A DNA stretch of 64,000 nt from Filosporella fistucella (lineage: Eukaryota > Ascomycota > Leotiomycetes > Helotiales): NCBI GenBank assembly GCA_030077755.1, contig JAQJZZ010000014.1:3534001-3598000 (forward strand), read 5' to 3'. Positions 54,292 through 64,000 of this stretch are shown in pieces. Positions within the stretch are counted from its first letter, which is position 1; every line of letters begins with the position of its first letter. The position numbers and the translations under genes were made by a program. The notes under the pieces are model-generated. The model made no database searches. It was not told the DNA's origin and saw only the letters and a program-made list of their open reading frames with translations.

Positions 54292-56053
54292 ATGGCTTCT
54301 GTTGGCCCCTCTGGTCCCAGGGACTTTGCATCTACAGAGAAAGATGACCGTGGCTCCACCATCTATCCAAATGTCGATTCCGAAAATCACAAGACCAAGG
54401 AGGAAGTAGCCTCTTCCTCGAGCCCTATAGCATCCGAAGAAAACAACTCTTTCGAAGACAATTCAAATGTACCCAAGATGTCAATCCTGAAGCTCTTTTG
54501 GTTCTTTTTCTACAATTTTGGTCTCTTTGCTTGGGGAGGCCCAGTGGCACAGATTGCCCTGATCAAAGAACAATTGGTCATCAAAGAGAAATGGATTACT
54601 CTCGAACGCTTCCAGCGAGTATTTTCAGTTTACCAGATTCTTCCTGGTCCGGAAGCTGCCGAATTGTGTATGTTCTTTGGTTGTCTCTCAGGTGGAAGGG
54701 TTGGAGGGATAGTGGCAGGACTGGCTTTCATACTTCCGGGATTCTGCTTGATGCTCGTAGCAAGCTACGTGTACTCATTAGCTGGTCTCGAAAACAAGTA
54801 CTTCAATGCTTCATTCAGAGCTCTTCAACCTATTGTTGCTGCAATGGTAAAACCACAGCGTCTGCACATAACACCAAGCTAACTATTTCAAAGATCTTAC
54901 GAGCTACACATAAGATCGCAGATCATTCTGTTATCAACCATAAAACGAAGAAAGTCGATCCATTTCTCATTATTGCTGCAATTTGCACAGCAATCAATAG
55001 TGCACTGCGAATTAACATGTAAGAGAATCCTACATGCTCTGAACCGCGCTGATGATATTAGTTTTATATCACTGGCCCTTTATGGTGTTATATACACTCT
55101 CATATCTAGACGTTTTTGGATACCAGCAGGGATCTTATTCATATTGCGTGAGTTAAGTTTTCTTCAACATCTACCGGGCTATCACATCATCTCTACAAAC
55201 TTTGCAAGCTGCTTCTAGGCGTGTTGCCACTACAAAATGACTTGTCCACATCAATTGGTCGAAATTCTTACATCAAGGTGAAATTTCATATGTGAAGATC
55301 ACTGACTGTATGACTTCCAGAATATGTCGCGTATGCTATCTACGTTGTGTTCAAAGGCGTGCCCTCACCAATTTCGTTGGCTCTTGGAATCGCCAAAACA
55401 CCATCCCTGATCAACCTATTCGTTCTTGGACTTGTTGCAGGCAGCTTATCATTTGGTGGTGCGTACACTGCGATACCATTTATCCAGGTAGAAGCTGTTT
55501 TGAAAGGAGCATGGCTCAGTCAAAGTGTCTTCATTGACTGCATTGCAATTGGAAACGTTCTTCCTGCCCCGCTAGTCATCTTTGCTACTTTTGTCGGTTT
55601 CCAAGGTGGCCTAGTGGATGGCGGATTGGGAAACGCTTTTGCGGGGGCCATTGTCATTACTCTTGGAATGTTCTTTCCCTGCTTCCTATTCACAATTGCC
55701 GGCCACAATCTTTTGGAGAAACTCGTTCGGAATAAGGTTTGTCGTTACTGTACTTGGCTTTTAACCTTTACTCATAGTTGTTGTAGTTTCTCTCGGCATT
55801 CTTTGATGGGCTCTGCGGCTCAGTTGTTGGTGTCATTGCTGTCATCGCAGCCCAGATAATGAAATCTAGTATCGAGGGTGCTGTGGTCAATACGAAAGAT
55901 ATTGCAGAGCTTTACGCCCGGGTTTCTCAAGGAGGACCTGCTGCTGCTCTCTACCTGATTGCACTAGGAGTTCTCTACAAGTTCACCAACAAGTACACTG
56001 CTCTACTACTGCTCGCTTCAGGAGCAGTAGCTGGGCAGTTCATTTTTATTTGA
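54292..56053 (+). CDS. Chromate ion transporter (CHR family)
   Basis: Exons 54292-54846, 54894-55018, 55062-55147, 55219-55257, 55321-55736 and 55787-56053 give 495 aa; the fourth exon (39 nt) is inferred from phase. Both CHR domains are visible. The first has FFYNFGLFAWGGPVAQIALI and the motif YQILPGPEAAELCMFFG; the second has GLVAGSLSFGGAYTAIPFIQ and GNVLPAPLVIFATFVGF. Ten or so membrane spans are expected. In bacteria the family exports chromate; fungal members (for example in Neurospora) take up or move chromate/sulfate-like anions. The N-terminal 65 residues are disordered and acidic. Substrate direction cannot be told from sequence. Confidence 0.9.
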
Positions 56054-56429
56054 TAGTTTTTACTTTTCTGTACTTGCCGCTATGCAAGTATAATTTGGTA
56101 TGAATATCAGAGATTAAGTGTGTTGAATATAATGTATCCCTTCACTGGTGGATCTATGTGTGGTAATTGAGTCGTCTACACCCCCTGTTGGATTCCCGTG
56201 AAAGACATTTCCCAAAAGCAAGCATTCTGAAAATTGTTCAGGCCCCGTTCTTCTTTTCCAGTCTCACTCGAATATCTCGTATAAATGGGGGCTCGAGCCA
56301 ACTGATCCAATCTCAGCGGAGAATTAAGGAGGGGAAGGACCCAGAGCAACTAGATATAGACCAACAGACACCTCTTCTCTATTATCTGTCACTCAATTTG
56401 GGTTTCTCGATCTTACTTTAGGGAAAAGA
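56054..56429. other. Intergenic region, chromate transporter / secreted protein
   Basis: 0.4 kb on the same strand between stop and start. No ORF is supported; it holds the promoter of the secreted-protein gene. Confidence 0.45.
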
Positions 56430-57392
56430 ATGCTATATCTCACGGCAATTATTACGTGTCTGTCGGTAGCAGTATGTGCTATTCCGAGAGAACTACAAGT
56501 AAGGGCAGGTAGTTGCAACAAAGGTCAGTGATCCACACACTTTCTTCGGAGAATATGGAGAATTTAATTGAACACAGATAATTGTCTCCGATTCGCTCTG
56601 GCAACCGGAGGAATCTCTTCGGCATCGGCATACTGTCAAGCTTGGCTCTCATCGATTCCTGGAACGGTTACAGTCACTGCATACTCTACAGTCTTTAGCA
56701 CTCCTGCTCAGCCTCTCGTGACCATCACAACCGGGACAACGACATCGACCGTCGGAATCGAGTGCACCGCTACAGTCACCCAAGCATTTGATCGGAAACG
56801 AGCCGTAACTAAATCAAATCCATATGCATCTTCATTCGCAAGCGCTTGCACATTAGCGAATAAGGTTCCTCAGAAATCTAGGATCAGCAGTGCTTGTAGT
56901 TGTGTCTTGAAGTCTGCTACGGCAACATCTACCTCTATCATTACGAGTATTGTTCCCACTCCAGTAAGACCAACACAGAAGATAACCTTGGATTCAAAAA
57001 CTCTTGCTTACATTAATGAGGAAACATCAACAGTGATTACTTCTTTCGCCGTGACAGAGACAACATCGACATGCTCATCATACACAACGACCACTCTCCC
57101 TCCGCCTGAAATCCAATATGATTGCGCCAGTTGCCCTGCACCATACACGACAAAAAACGGGAAGCGATTCTTCAAGATGTGTAATACCGCGTGGTGGTCT
57201 AAAACGACAAGCGGGGTTTTGAGGTCCACTACCTTCTCTGGATGTCTGGAGTATTGCTCAGTGATGCCTGGATGTATTGCGATTTATTATACCGACAGTA
57301 TTTCATACTGCGAGACACTGAGTGGTACTGGGGCTGCGTCAACAAGGCCTGGTGATGGAGGGGGATTGGCCATGCTCATTGAGACACCATAA
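56430..57392 (+). CDS. Secreted Cys- and Ser/Thr-rich protein with PAN/Apple-like end
   Basis: Exons 56430-56523 and 56578-57392 give 302 aa. A clear signal peptide (LTAIITCLSVAVCA) precedes a dibasic-like region (RELQVR). The central part is Thr/Ser/Val-rich (TGTTTSTVG, TATSTSIITSIVP) and should be O-glycosylated. Cysteine pairs recur (SACSCVL, YDCASCPAPY). The last 80 residues, with TFSGCLEYCSVMPGCIAIYY and SYCETLSG, resemble a PAN/Apple module, which in other proteins binds proteins or sugars. No enzyme motif and no GPI signal are seen. It may be a cell-wall or host-facing protein; the function is unknown. Confidence 0.8.
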
Positions 57393-58352
57393 GTTGGATT
57401 ACAGAATGTCATTTACGGCCAGCTGCCCAAACACTATGAAAAGATACGTACCAGAATAGGTTGAAATTAAGTCAGTCGATCAAAAGGCAGTGACAGCAGT
57501 GTATATTCAGACATTTCGGCATATCAGAGGCGCAGATGTACCATCATAAGATTTCTGCAGTAAGGAAGAGTTGCTTCATGTCTACCTACTCTGCAGGTTA
57601 CAAGAAGATGAATTGATAGAGAAGCAAAAGCTTGAAAAAGAATAAGAGGGGCCCTACAAGTATCCTGCTGAGCGCTGCGCTCAGAGAAGCTCAGGTATAG
57701 ATCTCGTAGGCAGCTTCAGTGTCTATCTCCAGATTGCACTTGATTACCCACCAGACATGCAGCTGGTGATGGCCTCCAAGTAAGAGGCTCTATGATCCAG
57801 CGATGAAGGCGAGATGCGAATGGCAAAAAAGAAGGCATATTCACTGTTGAATGTTTGACCATTTACTTGTTGATTATCATGAATAGGGACAGCCAACACG
57901 CACACTTGTAACGTGAAAGAAAACTGTCGCAAAAGTACACTGACCAGTGATCTCAAATGCACTGAAAAGAACAAGGGTAGGTAAAGAACCGCGGATATTC
58001 GTTCTTTGGCCAGTATTGATGATATCTCCATCTCAAGCCACACCCATACACCAAAGTGCGTTTCATTCTGGTGTTTTCACACACCGCCACTCATCCATCC
58101 TCTGAGAGGCTGTGAAGCCCTGACAATCATTTGCGAAGAAGCCCATCCAACCAAGTACCATGCCGGTCATGACTACACCACCCCTTGCCAATCCATCATT
58201 TTCGCCGCCGTTCGTTACTATCAATAAACATAAAAAATACCGATTCGCGCCTATGTGCAGAAAGTAGCTGCGGATGGGTAAATGGTGGCATGGAGTCCTG
58301 TTGAAACATCAACTTTCTGACCATGTAACCGCAGTACAATCCAAGAACCAGT
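57393..58352. other. Tail-to-tail intergenic region, secreted protein / PKA
   Basis: Nearly 1 kb with only short frames on both strands. I see no gene or structured RNA in it. Confidence 0.45.
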
Positions 58353-59922
58353 CTAGAAGTCAGTAAATAATTTTCCAAATCTAAGGAATAGTCAGTAACA
58401 GATCAACCACTTGTAACGATCCACGTACTCGTCATGACCCGTCTTTCCATATTGTTCTGTTTCCTCAGGATACTTGTCAAATTGGCTTGCATCTCCAACA
58501 CCAGCTTTGACTGGTGGCACATACGGCGCATCGATATCTTTCTTTGCTAGACGTTCCCAGGTGACCTCTGCGAACCACTGGTGGCTTTTTACACCTTCAG
58601 CTCCACCATGTGTGTTCCCCAACCGCTTTGTTAGATCTGCTGTGATGAGACGTTGGAGTAAATCTTGAGCATCGGGATGGATGTATGGTGGGTATTTGAC
58701 CCGGCCCCTGAGAATATTCTCGTATATCTTCATCGGTGACCCTCCATCCCAGAATGGCGTGAATCCGCACAGCATTTCAAAAATCAGAATACCCAACGAC
58801 CACCTACGACTGTGAGACGAGACAGTTTGGGTGGGAGAACTTGACTTACCAGTCAACAGACTTGTTGTATCCTTTACTCGAGACAACCTCAGGTGCCAAG
58901 TAGTCTGGAGTACCACACAAGGTCCACGTAATATCTGGGACTTTCTTTGCAAATCCAAAGTCTGTGATCTTCAAGTGCCCATGTCGATCAAGGAGAAGGT
59001 TCTCCGGTTTCAAGTCACGATAGATGATATCTCGCTCATGTAGATACTCTAATGCCAAAGTGACTTCGGCGGCATAAAATTTGGCTACAGGATTTGGGAA
59101 GCGCTAGAAATATGTTAACACTTCACATGTGATGGTCGAGGATTTCCCTACCTGCGACTTTCGAAGCAAAGAAAACAATTCTCCGCCCTCTACGAAATCC
59201 ATGACCATGTACAGATTTTTGGAGTCCTGGAATGTTCCCCACAAAGTAATCAGGAAAGGATGCTTGACTTCTTGCAACATCTTCCTCTCATCATTTGTAT
59301 GCTCTACTTGCTTCATCTTCACTACCTGCTGCTTCTTCAATACTTTCACAGCATAGAACCGTTGATTGTGCTTCGATTGGACCAAGTGAACTCTGCCAAA
59401 ACTGCCTGTCCCTAATGTCCGCAGAATCTCAAAGTCTCCTAAGGAGTATTTGCCCTTGGTCTGCCTAATCTGGGTAGTAGGTTGGACCTTCTTCATTGTG
59501 TCTGCGTGGCCGTTCTCGGATTCGATTTGGCCTGATTTCGATTGGGTCGCACCGTCATTCTGGGGAGGATTGATGAGATTGTGGATCGAGGGAAAGTTCT
59601 GCTGGTCCTTAGAAGCTACAGGTTGGGTCAATGTTCCATAACCCTGTTGTTGCTGTTGAGTAAGACCTTGCGTCATTGATTGTTGTTCGCCCACGACCGT
59701 GGGACTTCCTTCATGTGCTTGAGCTACGGGTTGGGATACGCTTTGTGCTTGAGGTGCGGTTGACTGTGAGGAGACAGAAGCTATGGAATCATCAAACCCT
59801 CTGGAGGAGGTGGGAGTTATCGGACTGTTAGGTTGGCTTGAAGTTGAAGTAGGAGAGGCAAGGTCTTTCTGACCCGGCGACTCCCTCGTCCGTTTCTTCT
59901 TCAAGAATCCTAAAGTCGGCAT
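58353..59922 (-). CDS. pkaC: cAMP-dependent protein kinase catalytic subunit
   Basis: Exons (minus strand): 59922-59152, 59103-58850, 58803-58429 and 58380-58353; 475 aa. A disordered Gln/Ser/Thr-rich N-terminus (about 160 residues) begins [17 protein letters not shown], as in fungal PKA-C1. The kinase domain has the P-loop [11 protein letters not shown], the lysine in YAVKVLKK, the catalytic loop [16 protein letters not shown] and the activation segment [14 protein letters not shown]. The AGC C-tail ends [10 protein letters not shown] (F-x2-F), the last nine residues coming from a separate 28 nt exon. It phosphorylates R-R-x-S/T sites once cAMP frees it from its regulatory subunit, and controls growth, development and nutrient sensing. 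The ATG at 59922 is preferred; the open frame before it lacks an ATG. Confidence 0.95.
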
Positions 59923-60402
59923 ATGAAGTAATGGGGGTGATTGCTGATGTCGAGGCGGGTTCGACAAGCCAGCAAGCCCAGATTTGAGGGCGGTAACTAA
60001 GCTGTAAGGCGGTTGAAAGGCGTGTTGAGTCTCTGAAAGAAGTGGCTTTGTTGTGTAAGTCTACCTAAGACGACAGTCTGCGACGGAAAAGAAGCTGTCT
60101 AAAGGTTCTGGAATGTCTCGATTTGCTGGTCTGCGGCGAATTTGAACAAGCAACAGCGGCCGAGAAGGAATGCGGGTTGCTGCAGTCGTGAGCAGCAGTC
60201 TGTAGCTTTCCACTTCACAATTGGCGAAAGCGAGGCGTAGTGGATTGAAGTGCGGCACAGATAGCGATTGAGATGGTGAGGGGCGATTGACTGTGGTTGC
60301 CAATTGAGATGAGGATATACAGTACAGCTGAGAGGAATTGGGGTTGAGGAGTGAGAAAGGAAACGGATTGGTAGGGTTGATGAGGAGAAGGTGGTGGCGG
60401 TA

Positions 60403-60445
60403 GGAGGAGGAGGACGAGGAGGAGGAGGGGAAGAGCGTGGAGGAG
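60403..60445. repeat. GGA-rich microsatellite
   Basis: An imperfect run of GGA/GAG triplets in the PKA upstream region, read as TCC/CTC on the PKA strand. Confidence 0.6.
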
Positions 60446-60602
60446 GTAGGTTGTTTAGGTTCAGGTCGGTGGTAGGTGGGAGGTGGTTGGTGGTAAGTCG
60501 TAGGGTTGTGGTGGGAGGGAGGATGCGGATGCGGGAGCGTAGGTAAGGTAAAGGAAAGCAAGGGAAGGTAAGGCAGTTGGTAGGGTCAAGTGCAGTGGAG
60601 GG

Positions 60603-60615
60603 ACTGTACTGTACT
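60603..60615. repeat. ACTGTACTGTACT motif upstream of PKA
   Basis: A near copy of the palindromic motif in the BioDA/BioB promoter (47022-47043), again with a GTAGGTA word within about 10 bases. Confidence 0.55.
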
Positions 60616-60658
60616 ATGTAGTAGGTAAGGTAGGAAGCAGACCAAGACCTGAGCAAGT

Positions 60659-60692
60659 GGTTGTGGTCGTGGTCGTGGTCGAGGTCGTGGTT
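60659..60692. repeat. TGGTCG hexanucleotide tandem repeat
   Basis: About five imperfect TGGTCG units (with one GTGGTT start) in the PKA upstream region. Confidence 0.7.
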
Positions 60693-60775
60693 AACCCCAC
60701 CAGAGCAAATCCAACACTAGTTGTACCTTCTACCTAGGCAAGGTAAGGTTAGGAGGAGAGGTCGGATCGCTCTTC

Positions 60776-60826
60776 AGGTCCTGGTCCTGGTCCTGGCTGG
60801 CCTGCGTGAGCCTGAGCCTGAGCCTA
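60776..60826. repeat. GGTCCT and GAGCCT hexanucleotide repeats
   Basis: Three to four GGTCCT units (60777-60796) are followed by three GAGCCT units (60808-60826). Confidence 0.65.
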
Positions 60827-61720
60827 GTTCGCAGAGAGAGTACAAAGTACAAGTATGAGGCGAGGTGAGGGGTTGGTCCGTCCCCGATTACGAGGGTAGT
60901 GTGCCGTCTTTCAAGAGCACCAAAAGCAAGCGGCGGCCTGGCGAACTCTCGCACTTCAGCCCAATAATGAATGAATAAATAATGCTGTTCGCCGCTCCTT
61001 CAAAGCCCGGAAACTAGACCCCAGTCCTATGATAATGCGGTTAGTCAACTGATTATTGTTGAATATGCGGCGTTTTGAACCTCTCTCCCTCACCCTCTCA
61101 AAGAATGAATGGAATGTTTGGAAAATGACGTGAAGATAGGCTTGTTCGCAGGCTGCAGAGCCACGCCCTGCTAAAGCTGATTGAGTGATCCGTATTCACA
61201 TGCGCATTCGCCCTTGCAGGTGGTGATAATCAATACTTTGCATAGATAAACAAACATATGGGATTGAAGAGTGTATGACTGTCGAAAATTTATTTGATAG
61301 GTGAATTTTAACCATTGTGATTCGAATACTCTCGTTTGCTGTACTATCCTTATCATCGAGCATCCCTATCGCGATTACTCTTTTTAGACCAGCCTTGATT
61401 TCGAGTCACAGCAAATAATACATACGTCAATATTAACATACCTACCATACTTTACCTCACCAGGCAATATCAGATTTCACCGCTCTATGAATCACGGAAG
61501 TCAGAATTCTGAATTTTTAGAGCATTGACTCTCTGTCTCGATGGACAATTTATCGTCATTTCTTCATCTCGTCATCTCGTCATCTCTTCATTTACTAGCC
61601 TGATGCGTGTCAAGTAAAAAGCAGACCGACCGCACCTTGTTCGCCCCGCACCTATTCGTCCATTTAATAGTAATAAACGCCATTGCTATGCTCCAACCGT
61701 CTTCGATAATATCAACAGTA

Positions 61721-62722
61721 TCATTTCTGCCCATCGCGAATATCGGACCACATCTTATCGACGACCTGGAAAACTGCAGTGACAGCCTGCATGACATCTT
61801 CATTGATATCTTGCCCACCAAGCTTCTGTTGTATTTTATCTGGGTGCCAGCGAATCCGCTCAATTTTTAGAGTCTTGCTTAGTTGAGCTTCTGTGGGTTG
61901 CCCAGAGGTTGGAGCAAAGAGGAAAAACCGTTCGATCTCCTTCATATCAATATCTTTCCGCTTCCCACTTTCAACTGGCCAAGGTATGGATGCAACGGCA
62001 ACTTTATTTGTACCGCCTTTTCCCAGACTGTCCCATTGCTGGATGTAGGAATCCCATTTCTCTCCCCAGGCTTTCCGCGTCTTTCGCTCCTCACCACGTC
62101 TCAAACTTTCCTGGACTTGGCGATTGAATCTCTCTGCCTCTCTTTTGGCTTTCTGGCCTTCCTTCGCCAATCTTTCCCTCTCCTTCTTGGCCTCGTCTCG
62201 TCGCGCTTTTTCCTCGATTAAATGCTGATTAGTCTTCTCATACATTTTTGCCCTGACAAAAGCAGTATATTCCTCATCTGTCATCCGTTCCAGTTCTCCA
62301 GTTGGACCCTCTTTGACATCGGGGTAGGTGTGAATTGGTTGGCCGTAGACTCCCTCCCAGAATTGTGCACCTTCATCATCTGCCATCGCATCGAATAGAC
62401 TTTCCCTGAATGCAGTATCTGGATCCAAATATTGACTAGATGAGGTGTTGGGAAGGTACGTATCGTCGTATGCGGAAGGGTCGTCTGCATGTCTGGCGGG
62501 GGAGTGTTTGCGCCTGTTGCTTCGATGATGATGACGATGCCTTCGCTCCCTGTCGTCCAGAGTATCTTCGGGGCTTCTAGATCTCCCATCACGGCGCGAG
62601 TCTCTCTTTGATTTCGACTTGAACCTGAATTTGGACTTCAGAGGTACATTTCCACCATCTCGTTCCCCTCCACTCAGACCCTCAGAATGTATGGCGGGGT
62701 CGCGACCAGCTTCAGACGCCAT
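61721..62722 (-). CDS. NFKBIL1-like protein with degenerate J-domain
   Basis: This is a single exon of 333 aa. The N-terminus is basic/Ser/Arg-rich (SKSKRDSRRDGRSRSPED, HRHHHRSNRRKHS). The conserved centre is DPDTAFRESLFDAMADDEG with FWEGVYGQPIHTYP. A long charged helix follows (RRDEAKKERERLAKEGQKA), then WGEKWDSYIQQWDSL and the C-terminal IRWHPDKIQQKLG, which resembles the HPD motif of a J-domain. These features match the fungal NFKBIL1 family, spliceosome-associated in animals. No ankyrin repeats are visible. It likely acts in nuclear RNA processing. It is divergent from the NSRP1-like gene, 264 bases away. Confidence 0.82.
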   Translation of the reverse strand: MASEAGRDPAIHSEGLSGGERDGGNVPLKSKFRFKSKSKRDSRRDGRSRSPEDTLDDRERRHRHHHRSNRRKHSPARHADDPSAYDDTYLPNTSSSQYLDPDTAFRESLFDAMADDEGAQFWEGVYGQPIHTYPDVKEGPTGELERMTDEEYTAFVRAKMYEKTNQHLIEEKARRDEAKKERERLAKEGQKAKREAERFNRQVQESLRRGEERKTRKAWGEKWDSYIQQWDSLGKGGTNKVAVASIPWPVESGKRKDIDMKEIERFFLFAPTSGQPTEAQLSKTLKIERIRWHPDKIQQKLGGQDINEDVMQAVTAVFQVVDKMWSDIRDGQK

Positions 62723-62986
62723 TGCCGTTCAGATCTTTCGTGATGTATAGCAAGCGCATATCGTGAAAACAACTTTTGACCGCTGGGAGAGAGTACCGAT
62801 CATATGAGGTGTGCCTTCGTAGTGAAGTAGTCGATTGTTGACCCGAGTTCAAGTTTCCGATAAGAAAATCTTATCGCATCCACTAGCGCCGGCTGTGTAT
62901 TTCAAGCTCTTTGTTCCGCGTCCCTCCCCTTGCACATATTTGTTCCACAATATCTGCGCCATACGATTGCATTCAGAACCCTCACT
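62723..62986. promoter_or_regulatory. Divergent promoter, NFKBIL1-like / NSRP1-like
   Basis: 264 bases between divergent start codons, too short for two independent promoters of usual fungal size, so shared control is likely. Confidence 0.5.
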
Positions 62987-64000
62987 ATGTCTGGTAAAGG
63001 GCTCTCTTATGGTCTAAATATCACGAAGAAAGCACCTACGGGAAATAAACCACAACCTGCGAAGCGAAAACCGATCTTTGGCGCCGACGAAGATTCCGAT
63101 GGAGAGAATAATGAGTCTGGAAACGGAGTTGAGGAGATCGGAGAGATTGGCGAGCTAGGAGGCTTGTCTGGACCTACTTCGAGCACCAAGCCTTCAAAAT
63201 TGGGAGGATTCTCATTATCAAAAGGCGGCAAACCTCCGTCGAAGCCCAGCTCCAAAAAAGCCCCAATTAGTATGTATGGGGACCTGTCTTCATCATTTAC
63301 CTCAAAGAAGCATGCGGAAACAGCGGAAGAATTAGATGCGAACATCTATGATTACGATGCTGTCTATGACTCTCTCAAGCCACGCAAGAAGGCAACTCAA
63401 GAGGACGTCGAGAGGAAGCCCAAATATATGAGTAATCTCATCGCTGCCGCTGCGGTCAGGAAGCGCGATGCTACTATTGCCGAGGAGAAAAAGCTGGCTA
63501 GGGACAGAGAGGCAGAAGGTGAAGAATATGCGGACAAGGAGAAATTCGTCACGTCAGCCTACAAGAAACAACAGGAGGAGAATAGGAGGCTAGAGGAGGA
63601 GGAAAGAATAAGGGAGGAACAGGAGGCGAAGAAAAGCCAGGGGACGGGAATGACCAGCTTCTACAAGAGTATGCTAGACAAGGGAGAGCAAAAGCATGCC
63701 GAGGTCGTGAAAGCTGTGGAGGAGAAGATCAAATTGGGACCAGTAGATGAAGACGAGGGGGAGAAGGAGAAAACCGAGGCTGATTTGGCGAGGGAGATCA
63801 ACGCGAAGAAAGAAGGTGCAATTGCTGTCAATGATGAGGGAGAGGTAGTTGACAAGAGGCAACTTCTAAAAGGTGGTTTGAATGTTGTACCAAAACCAAA
63901 GAGCACTGCAGTATCCAATGCAACACGAACATCGATATCTGATCGCAGCAGAGGATCTGGATTTGTTGGCGCTGGTGGCGGGAAACAGGCAATGCGGGAG
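62987..64000 (+). CDS. NSRP1-like nuclear speckle splicing regulatory protein (partial)
   Basis: The frame is open from ATG 62987 to the window end (338 codons) without an intron. The start context is CACTATGTC. The N-terminus is Lys/Pro-rich and acidic (GADEDSDGEN). From about residue 121 comes the conserved block IYDYDAVYDSLKPRKK, RKPKYMSNLIAAAAVRKRD, then a charged coiled coil with EGEEYADKEKFVTSAYKK and GMTSFYKSMLDKGEQKHAE. This is the DUF2040/NSRP1 domain. Animal NSRP1 sits in nuclear speckles and affects splice-site choice. The C-terminus lies outside the window. The domain match is strong; function in fungi is inferred. Confidence 0.86.
   Translation, partial: MSGKGLSYGLNITKKAPTGNKPQPAKRKPIFGADEDSDGENNESGNGVEEIGEIGELGGLSGPTSSTKPSKLGGFSLSKGGKPPSKPSSKKAPISMYGDLSSSFTSKKHAETAEELDANIYDYDAVYDSLKPRKKATQEDVERKPKYMSNLIAAAAVRKRDATIAEEKKLARDREAEGEEYADKEKFVTSAYKKQQEENRRLEEEERIREEQEAKKSQGTGMTSFYKSMLDKGEQKHAEVVKAVEEKIKLGPVDEDEGEKEKTEADLAREINAKKEGAIAVNDEGEVVDKRQLLKGGLNVVPKPKSTAVSNATRTSISDRSRGSGFVGAGGGKQAMRE

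Larger units (their letters stand above)
59923..61720. promoter_or_regulatory. PKA upstream region with GGA-rich and hexanucleotide repeats; NFKBIL1-like 3' side
   Basis: 1.8 kb. On the PKA sense strand the part from 60060 to 60660 is very pyrimidine-rich (CCT/CTC), giving long spurious frames, as expected of a long leader or promoter. GGA-type repeats lie near 60385-60450 and hexamer repeats near 60659-60826. GGTAAGGTA-type words recur near 60541, 60620 and 60740. Confidence 0.55.

Noticed and set aside
60061..60656. Two long minus-strand frames rich in Pro, Ser, Thr and His
   Set aside because: They arise from the pyrimidine-rich strand upstream of PKA; composition is low-complexity and there is no conserved motif.
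1..64000. Transposons, CRISPR arrays, rRNA and tRNA genes
   Set aside because: No transposase or reverse-transcriptase motif, no regular spacer-repeat array and no tRNA or rRNA-like sequence was noticed; a tRNA scan was not possible here, so a single tRNA could have been missed.

Overview
This window is nuclear DNA from a filamentous ascomycete (Pezizomycotina). The evidence is dense gene packing, small introns (mostly 44-100 nt) with fungal GT...AG and CTNAC-type signals, Zn2Cys6 and APSES transcription factors, a split RPB9, Set9 and SRP72. A Leotiomycete-like fungus is my best guess from overall protein character, but that is inference. I reconstructed 28 protein genes, most by joining exons across introns with the reading phase checked at each junction. 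I saw no rRNA, tRNA, CRISPR array or transposon.

Left part (1-27 kb): the end of translation factor eIF5; TTI1 (PIKK chaperone complex); a Zn2Cys6 regulator divergent from a DHA1-type MFS exporter; ECM14, a carboxypeptidase-like protein lacking its catalytic glutamate; a large Sec7-PH ARF exchange factor; SRP72; a short StuA-type APSES factor; a BTB protein; and a PAP2 membrane protein. A 3 kb stretch without a recognisable gene follows.

Middle (29-44 kb): a nine-exon Zn2Cys6 regulator; a GH16 protein with a disordered N-terminus and no signal peptide; Set9 (H4K20 methyltransferase); mitochondrial uL14; RPB9 divergent from the CTD prolyl isomerase ESS1; an LrgA/LrgB-type membrane protein; and a coiled-coil protein resembling augmin subunit 3.

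44-54 kb is the most striking part: a compact biotin pathway cluster made of BioDA (dethiobiotin synthetase fused to DAPA aminotransferase), BioB and BioF. It is flanked by a monocarboxylate-type MFS transporter and a bZIP regulator, which may or may not belong to it. The three enzymes would carry out all steps from pimeloyl-CoA to biotin.

Right part (54-64 kb): a chromate-type ion transporter, a secreted Cys/Ser/Thr-rich protein, the PKA catalytic subunit with a repeat-rich upstream region, an NFKBIL1-like protein and an NSRP1-like splicing protein cut by the window edge. From Set9 to the chromate transporter, twelve consecutive genes alternate strand, so every neighbouring pair is either divergent or tail-to-tail.
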